Part shown: positions 8,740-18,060 of the stretch, in pieces
Position numbering within the stretch: the stretch's first letter is position 1
Layout of the letters: each line of letters begins with the position of its first letter
Assembly (NCBI RefSeq): GCF_030406405.1
Contig: NZ_JAUEPL010000019.1
Location: 1-64,000, forward strand
DNA length: 64,000 nt
Origin: Streptomyces ficellus
GTDB lineage: Bacteria; Actinomycetota; Actinomycetes; Streptomycetales; Streptomycetaceae
Direction of reading: 5' to 3'
Position numbers and translations under genes: made by a program
The notes under the pieces: generated by a model
What the model was told of the DNA's origin: nothing
Seen by the model: the letters and a program-made list of their open reading frames with translations, nothing else
Database searches by the model: none

Positions 8740-11267
8740 TGCGGGTCCCGCTTTCTTGGCTGCGGGAGTACGTCGACCTGCCGGCGACGGAGACCGGCCG
8801 TGACGTACAGACCAGGCTCATCGCGGCAGGTCTTGAGGTCGAGACCGTCGAGCGGCTCGGCGCCGGGCTCACGGGGCCGCTGGTGGTCGGCCAGGTCCTC
8901 ACCATCGAGGAGCTGACCGAGTTCAAGAAGCCCATCCGGTTCTGCACCGTCGACGTCGGCCGGGCCAACGGCACGGGTGAGCCGCAGGAGATCATCTGCG
9001 GTGCCCGCAACTTCGCCGAGGGCGACAAGGTCGTCGTGGCGCTCCCCGGCGCCGTGCTGCCCGGAAACTTCGCGATCGCCGAGCGGAAGACGTACGGCAG
9101 GGTCTCCCGCGGCATGATCTGCTCCGGCGACGAGCTCGGCATGGGCGACGACGGCAGCCACGGCATCATCGTGCTGCCGCCCGAGGTCGAAATCGGCAGC
9201 GACGCCGCCGCGCTGCTGGAGCTGTACGACGAGGTCCTCGACATCGCCGTCACCCCCGACCGCGGCTACTGCCTGTCGCTGCGCGGAGTCGCCCGGGAGA
9301 CGGCCACCGCCTACGGGCTGCCGCTGCGCGACCCGGCCCTGCTCGACGTGCCCGCGCCGAACGCGTACGGCTACCCGGTGAAGGTCGCCGACCCCATCGG
9401 CTGCGACCGCTTCACCGCGCGTACGGTCGTCGGGCTCGACCCCGAGGCCCGCTCGCCGATCTGGCTGCGCCGCCGCCTCCAGAAGGCGGGCATGCGCCCC
9501 ATCTCGCTCGCCGTCGACATCACCAACTACGTGATGCTGGAGCTCGGCCAGCCGCTGCACGCGTACGACCGCACCCGCGTCCAGGGCGCGATCGGCGTGC
9601 GCCGCGCGGAGGCGGGCGAGAAGCTCACCACCCTCGACGGCGTCACGCGCGTCCTCGACGCCGAGGACCTGGTGATCACGGACGACCGCGGGCCGATCGG
9701 CCTCGCGGGCGTGATGGGCGGCGCCAACACCGAGATCGCCGACTCCGTCACCGACCCGGAGACCGGCGAGGTGCGCGGCACCACCGAGGTGGTCATCGAG
9801 GCCGCCCACTTCGACCCGGTCGCCGTCGCCCGCACCGCGCGGCGCCACAAGCTGTCCTCCGAGGCGTCCCGGCGCTTCGAGCGCGGGGTCGACCCGCAGG
9901 CCGCCGCCGCTGCCGCGCAGCGCACCGTCGACCTGCTGGTCCTCCTCGCGGGCGGCACCGCCGAGGCGGGCGTCACCGAGGTCATCGCGCCGTCCGCGCC
10001 ACGCACGGTGCGGCTGCGGGCCGACCACCCCGACCGGGTCGCCGGTGTCGTCTACGGCCGCGAGACCGTCGTACGCCGCCTCCAGGAGGTCGGCTGCGAC
10101 GTCTACGGGCAGGACGAGCTGACCGTCACCGTCCCGTCGTGGCGCCCCGACCTCGCCCACCCCAACGACCTCGCCGAAGAGGTCATCCGGCTGGAGGGGT
10201 ACGAGAACCTTCCCTCCACGCTGCCCAAGCCCCCGGCCGGCCGGGGACTCACCGCGCGCCAGCGGCTGCACCGCCGCGTCGGGCGGGCGCTCGCCGGGGC
10301 CGGGTACGTCGAGGCGCTGAACTACCCGTTCGTCGCCGAGCAGGTCTTCGACCAGCTCGGTCTGGCGGCCGACGACCCGAACCGCGAGGTCGTCACGCTC
10401 GTCAACCCGCTCTCCGACGAAGAGCCGGCGATGCGCACGACGCTGCTGCCCGGGCTGCTCGGCGCACTGCGCCGCAACGACGGGCGCGGCAGTCACGACC
10501 TGGCGCTCTTCGAGACCGGGCTGGTCTTCCACCCCGGCGACCGGGCCGGTGCCGCGGTGGTGCTGCCGGTCGACCGCCGTCCCACCGACGAGGAGATCGC
10601 GGCCCTCAACGCCCCGCTGCCCGAGCAGCCGCGGCACGCCGCCGTCGTCCTCGCCGGGGCGCGCGAGCAGGCCGGCTGGTGGGGCAAGGGCCGCCCGTCC
10701 GACTGGGCCGACGCGGTCGAGGCCGCCAGGACCGTCGCGCGGGAGGCCGGTGCCGAGCTGATCGTGCGCCAGGGCCAGTACGGGCCGTGGCACCCGGGCC
10801 GCTGCGCCGAACTGGCCGTGGCCCTGGACGGGGAGCAGCGGACCGTCGGGTACGCCGGCGAGCTGCACCCGCGCGTCGTCAAGGCGCTCGGCCTGCCCGC
10901 CCGTACGTGCGCGATGGAGCTGAACCTCGACGCCGTGGAGCGGGCCTCGGCCGGTGCCCTGCGCGCGCCGCGGATCTCCGCCTTCCCGGTGGCCACGCAG
11001 GACGTCGCCCTCGTCGTCGAGCGGGACGTCCCGCACGCCGAGGTCGAACGGGCACTGCGTGAGGGCGCGGGCGAACTGCTGGAGTCCATCCGGCTGTTCG
11101 ACGTGTTCGTCGGGTCGCAGATCGGCGAGGGCAAGAAGTCGCTGGCGTACGCGCTGCGGTTCCGTGCCGCCGACCGCACGCTGACCGTCGAGGAGGCCTC
11201 GGCCGCCCGTGACGCCGCGGTGGCGCTGGCCGCCGAGCGGACGGGCGCGGTGCTGCGCGGCGCCTGA
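8739..11267 (+). CDS. pheT: Phenylalanyl-tRNA synthetase beta subunit
   Basis: An 842-residue protein with the family's domain order: N-terminal [15 protein letters not shown], tRNA-binding OB domain (about 40-155), B3/B4 editing domain, B5 domain, catalytic-like core and C-terminal anticodon-binding ferredoxin fold ([20 protein letters not shown]). The ATG overlaps the pheS stop by ATGA, so both subunits are translated in step. The gene ends just before a strong hairpin at 11295-11332. Confidence 0.97.
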   Translation: MRVPLSWLREYVDLPATETGRDVQTRLIAAGLEVETVERLGAGLTGPLVVGQVLTIEELTEFKKPIRFCTVDVGRANGTGEPQEIICGARNFAEGDKVVVALPGAVLPGNFAIAERKTYGRVSRGMICSGDELGMGDDGSHGIIVLPPEVEIGSDAAALLELYDEVLDIAVTPDRGYCLSLRGVARETATAYGLPLRDPALLDVPAPNAYGYPVKVADPIGCDRFTARTVVGLDPEARSPIWLRRRLQKAGMRPISLAVDITNYVMLELGQPLHAYDRTRVQGAIGVRRAEAGEKLTTLDGVTRVLDAEDLVITDDRGPIGLAGVMGGANTEIADSVTDPETGEVRGTTEVVIEAAHFDPVAVARTARRHKLSSEASRRFERGVDPQAAAAAAQRTVDLLVLLAGGTAEAGVTEVIAPSAPRTVRLRADHPDRVAGVVYGRETVVRRLQEVGCDVYGQDELTVTVPSWRPDLAHPNDLAEEVIRLEGYENLPSTLPKPPAGRGLTARQRLHRRVGRALAGAGYVEALNYPFVAEQVFDQLGLAADDPNREVVTLVNPLSDEEPAMRTTLLPGLLGALRRNDGRGSHDLALFETGLVFHPGDRAGAAVVLPVDRRPTDEEIAALNAPLPEQPRHAAVVLAGAREQAGWWGKGRPSDWADAVEAARTVAREAGAELIVRQGQYGPWHPGRCAELAVALDGEQRTVGYAGELHPRVVKALGLPARTCAMELNLDAVERASAGALRAPRISAFPVATQDVALVVERDVPHAEVERALREGAGELLESIRLFDVFVGSQIGEGKKSLAYALRFRAADRTLTVEEASAARDAAVALAAERTGAVLRGA

Positions 11268-11294
11268 CGGTTCACCCTGTGGGTTGAGCGTGTG

Positions 11295-11332
11295 GTGAGG
11301 GGCATGTCCGGTGGGTCGGACGTGCCCCTCAC
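11295..11332 (+). terminator. Hairpin terminator after pheT
   Basis: GTGAGGGGCATGTCCG (11295-11310) pairs with CGGACGTGCCCCTCAC (11317-11332) with one G-U pair, loop GTGGGT. No long T run follows, as is common in Streptomyces. Confidence 0.75.
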
Positions 11333-11404
11333 TCGTTCGCGTGGGAAGCCCGGTGGACTTCCCCCCGGACATGCACGATCGACAGAATCGTCCCGATCGC
11401 CGGA

Positions 11405-11565
11405 GGAGCGTTCCTCCGGCTGGCGGACGTGCTCACCGAGACACTGCGGGGTGGCGCCGGTGCCCCCGGCGGCCCTGATCCACCGGGTGCACTCGGCGCT
11501 GCTGCGGCACACCGGCGGGCGGCTCACCGACGATGTGGCGTTGATGGTCGTGCGCGACGACCTTC
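11405..11565 (+). pseudogene. Frameshifted remnant of a PP2C/SpoIIE-type phosphatase C-terminus
   Basis: In one frame (from 11405) the DNA reads GAFLRLADVLTETLRGG; in the next frame (from about 11460) it continues PPAALIHRVHSALLRH, then TGGRLTDDVALMVVRDD. The order LADVL - ALIHRVHSALL - DDVALMVVR is the C-terminal part of SpoIIE/RsbU-type PP2C phosphatases, where the final Asp of DDVAL binds metal. The two halves are in different frames and nothing upstream continues the domain, so only a decayed tail is left. The rest of the gap 11268-11909 holds no convincing gene. Confidence 0.55.
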
Positions 11566-11909
11566 CCGGGTGCCGGCGCAGCCCGCGGACCCAGGACTGC
11601 GCCGTACCCGCCCTGCTCCCTCCTGTCATGAGCGCTGATGTGGACGGAACGGTGCGGCCGGCGCCGTCCGCCCCGCCGCGGAGTGTCGGGCAGATCAATC
11701 CGGCGGGACGGAACGGCGCTTGAGCGGGCCGCCGCACTGTACGAGGGGGAGCCGGCGGCCCGGCCGCCTCTGTGAGAGACCCCCTAGTCAACCCGCGCCC
11801 GGGGCGCGGTGGCAGAGCGCGTGGCGCACGGATACGGGCACTCGCTTCACACCCCGTGCGAACCCGGCTCCACTACGCTGGGCGACACCGAGGCACCGGA
11901 GGGGCACCC

Positions 11910-13250
11910 ATGCAGCCCAACACCCTGCTCGACGCCCTGCTCGACGAGGCGGGGATCTCGAACGCGGGCCTGGCCGCCCACGTCAACCAGGCCGGCCGGG
12001 CGAGAGGCCTGGCACTGCGGTACGAACACACGGCGGTGGCGCGCTGGTTGAAGGGCCAGCGGCCGCGCGGACAGGTGCCGGACCTGATCTGCGAGGTGCT
12101 CAGCGCCCGCCTGCACCGCCCCGTCACCCTGGACGACATCGGCCTCGGCGTCCCCGGCGAGACGGCCCTGACGCACGGCTCGCCGCTGTCCGGCTTCGTG
12201 GAGCGCGCCACCGCGCTGTGGCGCTCCGACGAACAGCAACGGCCGCACATACTGGGCGCCCCGGCCGTGACCGGCACCCCCGCCGTGATGCCCGTCTGGG
12301 AGTGGGAGAACCCGCCCGAGGACGCCGACGTCTCGCGTGACGGCCAGACGCACGTCAGCGTGTCCGACATCACGATGCTGCGTGCGGCGAGGGCGCACTA
12401 CGAGCTGATGTACCGCAGGGCGGGCGGCATCGCCACGCGCGCCCGGATCGTCGGGTTCCTCAACGCCGAGACCGCGCCGCTGCTGCGCGGCAGTTACAAC
12501 GACACGCTGGGCCGCCAGCTGCACCGGGCGACGGGCGGGCTGGTGGCGGTGGCCGGGATCTGCGCGTACGACTCGGACGCGCACGGGCTCGCCCAGCGGT
12601 ACTTCCACCAGGCGCTGCGGCTGGCGAAGGCGAGCGGGGACCGGGGGCTTGGGGCCTATGTGATCGCCCTGCTGGTCAACCAGTCGCTGTTCATGGGGGA
12701 GTACCGGCAGGCGGTGGCGTTCGCGGAGGCGGCGCTGCGTACCGCCGGGAGCCAGATCACCCCGGCGCTGGCCGCCGACCTGTACGCGATGCAGGCGAAG
12801 GCGTACGCCCATCTCGGCGACGGAGCCGGTGCGCTGCGGTGCATCCGGCGGGCGGAGTCGGAGGCGGAGCGGATCCGGCCGGGGTACGAGCCGGACGAGA
12901 CCGGCTACGTACAGCCGGGGCTGGTCAACGTGCAGGTCGCCGAAGCCCTGCTGAGCCTGGGCGACCTGAACGCCGCGCGGGAGCACGCCGCGGCGGCCGT
13001 ACGCACTCCGGCGCACGACCGGGGCCGGGTGCACCGGCTGGCCATGCTCAGCCAGATCGAGCTGCGCCAGGGCGAGGCCGACCGGGCGGCGCGGACGGCG
13101 GCCGAAATGGCCGAGCGGGCACGGGGGATGGAGTCGCAGCGGCTGCGGGACCGGCTGCGGGAGGTGCGGGAACACCTGGTGGCGAGCGGTTGCAGGGACG
13201 CGGCGGAGGCGGCCGACCTCATCGACGGGGCGTTGCGCGTGCCGCTGTGA
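11910..13250 (+). CDS. Helix-turn-helix/TPR regulatory protein
   Basis: A 446-residue protein. The N-terminus (DALLDEAGISNAGLAAHVNQ, then YEHTAVARWLKGQRPRG) resembles the XRE-like DNA-binding region of a large Streptomyces regulator family that includes the TPR-type NsdA. A long alpha-helical half follows (about 160-440) with TPR-like repeats rich in Ala, Leu, Arg. ATG 11910 follows CGGAGGGG. In Streptomyces such a gene is commonly found downstream of pheT. Members affect development and secondary metabolism; the target here is unknown. Confidence 0.75.
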   Translation: MQPNTLLDALLDEAGISNAGLAAHVNQAGRARGLALRYEHTAVARWLKGQRPRGQVPDLICEVLSARLHRPVTLDDIGLGVPGETALTHGSPLSGFVERATALWRSDEQQRPHILGAPAVTGTPAVMPVWEWENPPEDADVSRDGQTHVSVSDITMLRAARAHYELMYRRAGGIATRARIVGFLNAETAPLLRGSYNDTLGRQLHRATGGLVAVAGICAYDSDAHGLAQRYFHQALRLAKASGDRGLGAYVIALLVNQSLFMGEYRQAVAFAEAALRTAGSQITPALAADLYAMQAKAYAHLGDGAGALRCIRRAESEAERIRPGYEPDETGYVQPGLVNVQVAEALLSLGDLNAAREHAAAAVRTPAHDRGRVHRLAMLSQIELRQGEADRAARTAAEMAERARGMESQRLRDRLREVREHLVASGCRDAAEAADLIDGALRVPL

Positions 13251-13336
13251 CCTTCCCGCGCTTCGCGTGCGACGTTCCGCCGGGTCCGTAGGCCTGCTGC
13301 GATATTGCCATCTACTTGTCGGAAGGTGGCAGAAAA

Positions 13337-13867
13337 GTGCAGTGGACGAACCTGAGCGAACAAACCATCTATGAAAACCGCTGGTTCAAGGTGAACCTCG
13401 CGGATGTCGCACTACCCGACGGCCGGCACCTGGACCACTTCCTCATCCGGCTCCGCCCGGTGGCCGTCGCCACCGCGGTCAACGAGGCCAACGAGGTGCT
13501 GATGCTGTGGAGGCACCGCTTCATCACCGACAGCTGGGGCTGGGAACTCGCCGCGGGTGTCGTGGAGGACGGCGAGGACATCGCGGAGGCGGCCGCCCGG
13601 GAGATGGAGGAGGAGACGGGTTGGCGGCCGGGCCCGTTGCGCCATCTCCTCACCGTCGAGCCGTCCAACGGCCTGACCGACGCCCGCCACCATCTGTACT
13701 GGGCGGAGGACGCCACCTACATCGGCCATCCCGAGGACGACTTCGAGTCCTCGCGCCGCGAGTGGATACCGCTGAAGCTGATCCCGGACATGATCGCCCG
13801 CGGCGAGGTCCCGGCCGCCAACATGGCGGCCGGGCTGCTCATGCTGCACCATCTGCGGCTGGGCTGA
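13337..13867 (+). CDS. Nudix hydrolase
   Basis: A 176-residue protein with a complete Nudix box at residues 74-96, fitting Gx5Ex7REUxEExGU (G, then E80, REM at 88-90, EEETGW). These Mg-dependent enzymes split nucleoside diphosphates linked to another group; the ADP-ribose pyrophosphatase-like layout is suggested by the N-terminal strand ENRWFKVNLADVALPDG, but substrate is not determined. GTG at 13337 with GGTGG 8 bases before it is chosen over an upstream TTG (13316) that has no ribosome binding site. Confidence 0.88.
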   Translation: MQWTNLSEQTIYENRWFKVNLADVALPDGRHLDHFLIRLRPVAVATAVNEANEVLMLWRHRFITDSWGWELAAGVVEDGEDIAEAAAREMEEETGWRPGPLRHLLTVEPSNGLTDARHHLYWAEDATYIGHPEDDFESSRREWIPLKLIPDMIARGEVPAANMAAGLLMLHHLRLG

Positions 13868-13890
13868 GGTTCCCGCGTTCCCCCGGGGCG

Positions 13891-14151
13891 TCAGCGCCCG
13901 AGGGCCTGCCAGACGGCCACCGCCAGCGCGCCCACGGAGGTGAGCGCGGCCACGGTCGGCACGGGCCATTTGGCGTGTTCGAGCGCCGCGACGCGCGCGG
14001 CCAGATCGGTCAGATCGCGGTCGATCTGGCCGTGGCGCTGGGCGAGCAGTGCGAGCTGCCCGTCGATCCGGGCGAGCCCGACGTCAAGACAGCGCCGCAG
14101 CTCTGCGAACTCCTCGACGGCCGTTAAGTGATCGGGGTCCATGGTGGTCAC
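13891..14151 (-). CDS. Small coiled-coil protein with C-terminal membrane segment
   Basis: An 86-residue protein starting at GTG 14151, preceded by GAGGAG at 8 bases. Residues 10-58 form an amphipathic, coiled-coil-like helix (LRRCLDVGLARIDGQLALLA); residues 63-84 are hydrophobic (WPVPTVAALTSVGALAVAVW). Probably a tail-anchored membrane protein. I do not recognise the family. It is convergent with the Nudix gene. Confidence 0.6.
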   Translation of the reverse strand: MTTMDPDHLTAVEEFAELRRCLDVGLARIDGQLALLAQRHGQIDRDLTDLAARVAALEHAKWPVPTVAALTSVGALAVAVWQALGR

Positions 14152-14285
14152 GTTTCCGCTCCTCTTCGTCGACTGACCGGAGCCGAGTCAACTCCCCCTG
14201 GTGGAGCGGAGGGAGCGTGTGCGCAAGGCATATGCGAACACGCTCCGCACACCCCGTGCGAATTCCGGTCGCGCTGTGTCACGTC

Positions 14286-15146
14286 TCACGCGTACGGGTA
14301 GAAGCCCGAGCCCGTCTTACGGCCCAGGCGCCCGGCGTCCACCATCCGCTGGAGCAGCGGGGGAGCGGCGTACAGGGGCTCCTTGTACTCCGCGTACATC
14401 GAGTCCGCGACCGACGCGACCGTGTCCAGGCCGATCAAGTCGGCGAGCTTCAGCGGGCCCATGGGGTGGGCGCAGCCCAGCTCCATGCCGTTGTCGATGT
14501 CCTCGCGGCTGGCGATGCCCGACTCGAACATCCGGATGGCGGAGAGGAGGTACGGGATCAGCAGCGCGTTCACCACGAATCCCGAGCGGTCCTGGGCGCG
14601 GATCGCGTGCTTGCCCAGCACCTTCTCGACCACGGCCTGGGAGCGGCTGATCGTGCCCTCGGAGGTGGTCAGCGCCGGGATCAGCTCGACGAGCTGCTGC
14701 ACGGGGGCCGGGTTGAAGAAGTGGATGCCGATGACCTGGTCCGGACGGGACGTCGCGACGGCCAGCTTCACCAGCGGAATGGAGGAGGTGTTGGAGGCGA
14801 GGATGGCGTCCTGACGGGTCACCACCTGGTCGAGGATCTGGAAGATCTCGGTCTTCACCTGCTCGTTCTCGACGACCGCCTCGATGACCAGGTCGCGGTC
14901 GGCGAACTCGCCGAGGTCCGTGGTGAAGCTGAGCCGGGCCAGCGTCGCGTCGCGCTCCTCCTCGGTGATCTTGCCGCGCTGGGCGGCCTTGGAGAGCGAG
15001 TTGTACAGCCGGGTACGGCCGAGTTCGAGGGCCTCGCCGGTGGTCTCGGCGACCTTGACCTCCAGGCCGCTACGGGCACACACCTCCGCGATGCCCGCGC
15101 CCATCTGGCCGCAGCCCACCACTCCGACGCGTTCGATGTCGGTCAC
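14286..15146 (-). CDS. 3-hydroxybutyryl-CoA dehydrogenase
   Basis: A 286-residue protein of full family length. Rossmann dinucleotide site VGVVGCGQMGAGIAEVCA at the N-terminus, catalytic region HFFNPAPVQQLVELI, the DRSGFVVNALLIPYLLSAIR segment and C-terminal domain ending GRKTGSGFYPY. It oxidises or reduces 3-hydroxybutyryl-CoA with NAD(P). GTG 15146 follows GAAAGG. It may feed polyhydroxybutyrate or ethylmalonyl-CoA routes; no pathway neighbours are present. Confidence 0.92.
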   Translation of the reverse strand: MTDIERVGVVGCGQMGAGIAEVCARSGLEVKVAETTGEALELGRTRLYNSLSKAAQRGKITEEERDATLARLSFTTDLGEFADRDLVIEAVVENEQVKTEIFQILDQVVTRQDAILASNTSSIPLVKLAVATSRPDQVIGIHFFNPAPVQQLVELIPALTTSEGTISRSQAVVEKVLGKHAIRAQDRSGFVVNALLIPYLLSAIRMFESGIASREDIDNGMELGCAHPMGPLKLADLIGLDTVASVADSMYAEYKEPLYAAPPLLQRMVDAGRLGRKTGSGFYPYA

Positions 15147-15314
15147 ATCGTGCCTTTCGCTGATCTTCCATGCGGCAGGATCCCCGTGTGATTCCGGCGC
15201 CCGCCTCGACCCCACGACGTTACTCCGTTCGTACGGATGGAGGGCGGCCCGGGGCGGGCATGCTCTGCGGGGACAGAGGGACAGTGGGACAGCTCACCTG
15301 GTAAGGGGCGATGA

Positions 15315-16655
15315 ATGCGGCATATCGGGAGAAGAAGTCTCGCGGCGGCTGCGGCCGGACTGGTGGCGTCGCTGATGGTCGCGCCGGGGGCGCGCGCGGC
15401 GGGCGAGGGTTTTGGCCCGGCCGGGGCCGGGGCCGGGAACGGGAACGGGGGTGCGGACAGTGCCGGCGTCCGGCACGGCGGCGGCCGGGGCCGGGGCCAC
15501 AAGGGCCGGAAGGCCGCCACGGAGTTCCGCGGGATGTGGCTGGCGACCGTCGCCAACCGCGACTGGCCGTCCAAGCCGGGCCTGCCCGCCGCCGAGCAGC
15601 GCGCCGAGCTGCTGGCGTACCTCGACAAAGCGGTGGAGCGGCGGCTGAACGCGGTGATCTTCCAGGTGCGGCCCACCGCCGACGCGCTGTGGCCCTCGCC
15701 GTACGAGCCGTGGTCGCAGTACCTCACCGGCGTACCCGGCAAGGACCCCGGCTGGGACCCGCTGGGCACGGCGGTGGCGGAGGCGCACGCGCGGGGTCTT
15801 GAGCTGCACGCGTGGTTCAACCCGTACCGGGTGGCCACCCACACCGACCGGACCAGGCTCGCGGAGGGGCACCCGGTCCGGGTGCATCCGGACTGGGCGC
15901 TCGCGTACGGCGGAAAGCTCTACTACAACCCGGGGCTGCCGGAGGTCCGGCGCTTCGTCCAGGACGCGATGCTCGACGCCGTACGCCGTTACGACATCGA
16001 CGCCGTGCACTTCGACGACTACTTCTACCCGTACCCGGTCGCCGGGCAGGCGTTCCCCGACGACGACGCGTACGCCGCTCATGGTGCGGGCTTCCCCGAC
16101 AAGGCCGCCTGGCGGCGCGACAACATCGACCGGCTGGTGCGGGAGATGTCGGAACGCATCGCCGAGACCAGGCGGGGCGTACGTTTCGGCATCAGCCCGT
16201 TCGGGGTGTGGCGCAACGCCGGCACCGACCCGCTGGGCTCGGACACCCGGGCGGGTGTCCAGACGTACGACGACCTGCACGCCGACACCCGCAAGTGGGT
16301 CAAGGAGCGCTGGATCGACTATGTGACACCGCAGCTGTACTGGCACATCGGCTTCGCCCCGGCGGACTACGCCAAGCTGGTGCCCTGGTGGGACGACGTC
16401 GTCCGGGGCACGGACGTCGAGCTGTATGTGGGGGAGGCGCTCTACAAGGCCGGTGACCCCGCTCAGCCCGCGGCCTGGCAGGACCCGGCCGAGCTGTCAC
16501 GCCACCTGGCGCTCGCGGGGGAGCACCCGAGGGTGCGGGGCCATGTGTTCTTCTCGGCCAAGGAAGTGGTGACCGACCGCATCGGGGCGATGGCCAGGGT
16601 GGTGGCCGATCACTACCCGACGGCGGTCCGCCCGCCGCGCTATCCGGCGCTGTAG
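15315..16655 (+). CDS. Secreted glycosyl hydrolase-like 10 (GHL10) protein
   Basis: A 446-residue protein. Residues 1-28 are a signal peptide (RRSLAAAAAGLVASLMVAPG) ending ARAA, followed by a Gly/Asn/His-rich linker. The GHL10 domain begins at EFRGMWLATVANRDWPSKPG and carries the typical NAVIFQVRPTADALWPS, HAWFNPYRVA, HFDDYFYPYPV and ISPFGVWRNAG motifs of a TIM barrel. The family is thought to act on cell-wall or other polysaccharides; the substrate is not known. AGGGG lies before the ATG. The intergenic DNA after it (16656-16777) holds a repeated CCACCGGTCCGCCGGG motif. Confidence 0.88.
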   Translation: MRHIGRRSLAAAAAGLVASLMVAPGARAAGEGFGPAGAGAGNGNGGADSAGVRHGGGRGRGHKGRKAATEFRGMWLATVANRDWPSKPGLPAAEQRAELLAYLDKAVERRLNAVIFQVRPTADALWPSPYEPWSQYLTGVPGKDPGWDPLGTAVAEAHARGLELHAWFNPYRVATHTDRTRLAEGHPVRVHPDWALAYGGKLYYNPGLPEVRRFVQDAMLDAVRRYDIDAVHFDDYFYPYPVAGQAFPDDDAYAAHGAGFPDKAAWRRDNIDRLVREMSERIAETRRGVRFGISPFGVWRNAGTDPLGSDTRAGVQTYDDLHADTRKWVKERWIDYVTPQLYWHIGFAPADYAKLVPWWDDVVRGTDVELYVGEALYKAGDPAQPAAWQDPAELSRHLALAGEHPRVRGHVFFSAKEVVTDRIGAMARVVADHYPTAVRPPRYPAL

Positions 16656-16777
16656 CTGTCCGGCGCTGCAGTCGGGGCCGGTCCGTCCACCGGTCCGCCG
16701 GGCCGCCGGTCCGCCCGTCCACCGGTCCGCCGGGTGGCCGGCCGATTCGGCTGGTCCGTGCGGCGGGCCGGTGGCCG

Positions 16778-16972
16778 TCAGCTGGGTTCCTTGTGGCGTA
16801 CGACGCTGTCGGGGCCCGGTGACATCACGGCTTCGTGCCCATCGTCGTCGAAGCGGACGCGGTACGGCGGGTTTCCGTCCGGCCCGAGCACTTCGATGAC
16901 CTCGGCGGTCCGGTCGTGCTGGCCGACGACCCTGCCGTGCACCAGCAATGTGTCGCCTACAGTCGCGTGCAT
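16778..16972 (-). CDS. DUF1918 domain protein
   Basis: A 64-residue protein that is almost all DUF1918: MHATVGDTLLVHGRVVGQHD, then AEVIEVLGPDG, YRVRFDDDGHEAVMSPGPDS. The fold is a small SH3-like barrel. Streptomyces genomes carry many copies and their job is unknown. Preceded by GGAGG on its strand. Confidence 0.88.
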   Translation of the reverse strand: MHATVGDTLLVHGRVVGQHDRTAEVIEVLGPDGNPPYRVRFDDDGHEAVMSPGPDSVVRHKEPS

Positions 16973-17064
16973 CGAGTGACCTCCTCGTGCCGGTTTGCCC
17001 TACTTGTCGCTCGTATGGGGAGTCTACGTCGGCCGGTGTGGTCCGCGTCACCCCGGGAGGCCGT

Positions 17065-18060
17065 TCAGGCGTTGGCGCGCTGGGTGACCGCGATGCAGAC
17101 CAGTACCGCTCCGGCCGCCAGGGGCGCGGCGGCGGAGAGGGTCTCACCGAGCAGCGACACCGACCAGACGAGGGTGAGTAGCGGCTGGGCCAGCTGGAGC
17201 TGGCTGGCCTTGGCGATGCCGATCGACGCCATGCCCCGGTACCAGACGTACAGCCCGAAGAACGTCGAACCGGCCGCGACCCACACGAGGCCGATGACGC
17301 CATGCGCGGTCAGCCGAACCGGCTCGAAGGCCAGCGCGACCGCCGACCCCGCCACGGCGAGCGGCAGGCAGAGGATCAGCGCCCAGCCGATCACCTGCCA
17401 GCCCGGCATCACCCGGGCCAGCCGTCCGCCCTCGGTGTACCCGGCGGCGCACACCAGCAGCGCGCCGAACAGGTACAGATCCCCGGCCGACACCGCCCCA
17501 CCGCTCTGCTGAACGGTGAACGCGATCACCACCGCCGCCCCTGCCAGCGCGGCCGCCCAGAAGGTGCGCGAGGGCCGGCGGCCGGTGCGCAGCGCGGCGA
17601 AAGCGGCGGTCGTCAGCGGGAGCAGACCCACCACCACGGCCGCGTGCGACGTGGTCGAGGTCCGCAGCGCCAGCGTGGTGAGCAGCGGGAAGCCCACCAC
17701 CACGCCGCCGCCCACCACGGCGAGCCCGGCCCAGTGCCGCCGGTCGGGGACGGGGACGCGCAGCGCCAGCAGGAAGGCGCCGGCGATCAGGGCGGCCAGC
17801 GCGCTGCGCACGGCGACGAGCGACCACGGGCCGAAGCTCTCCAGACCCCAGGCGGTGGAGGGGAAGGTGAGCGAGAAGGCGACGACGCCCAGCGCGGCGA
17901 GCAGGGTGCCGCCGCCGGTACCGCCCGCCGGCCGGGGCGGCCTCGGTGACACACGCGGCCGCGGTGACCGGAGCGCCCCGGGAGAGCGGGGCGACCGGCG
18001 TCGGCCGGGCGGCGGGACTGCTATCGACGTGGAGCCAGTAGCGCTATCGTGTGCTGTCAT
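17065..18060 (-). CDS. EamA/DMT-superfamily transporter
   Basis: A 331-residue membrane protein with about ten hydrophobic segments in two EamA repeats (first from LLAALGVVAFSLTFPSTAWG; second from LYLFGALLVCAAGYTEGGRL). Family members export small metabolites or amino acids. The first 45 residues are Pro/Arg/Ser-rich and may be overcalled. The ATG at 18060 shares the CATG with the divergent MocR regulator, which probably controls it. Confidence 0.88.
   Translation of the reverse strand: MTAHDSATGSTSIAVPPPGRRRSPRSPGALRSPRPRVSPRPPRPAGGTGGGTLLAALGVVAFSLTFPSTAWGLESFGPWSLVAVRSALAALIAGAFLLALRVPVPDRRHWAGLAVVGGGVVVGFPLLTTLALRTSTTSHAAVVVGLLPLTTAAFAALRTGRRPSRTFWAAALAGAAVVIAFTVQQSGGAVSAGDLYLFGALLVCAAGYTEGGRLARVMPGWQVIGWALILCLPLAVAGSAVALAFEPVRLTAHGVIGLVWVAAGSTFFGLYVWYRGMASIGIAKASQLQLAQPLLTLVWSVSLLGETLSAAAPLAAGAVLVCIAVTQRANA
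18020..18049. promoter_or_regulatory. Candidate MocR operator: direct repeats GCTATCG
   Basis: GCTATCG occurs at 18020-18026 and 18043-18049, 23 bases apart in the same orientation, immediately upstream of the MocR start and inside the N-terminal codons of the divergent transporter. MocR-type regulators are known to bind direct repeats. The second copy contains a TATCGT box that could be a -10 for the regulator. Confidence 0.4.

Noticed and set aside
13316..13336. TTG start for the Nudix gene
   Set aside because: Although a TATTGC box lies 7 bases before it, the GTG at 13337 has a ribosome site and gives the usual N-terminus.
11848..14262. Identical 15-mer CACACCCCGTGCGAA at 11848 and 14248
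   Set aside because: In a GC-rich 64-kb window a few identical 15-mers are expected by chance; no palindrome or shared gene context supports an operator.
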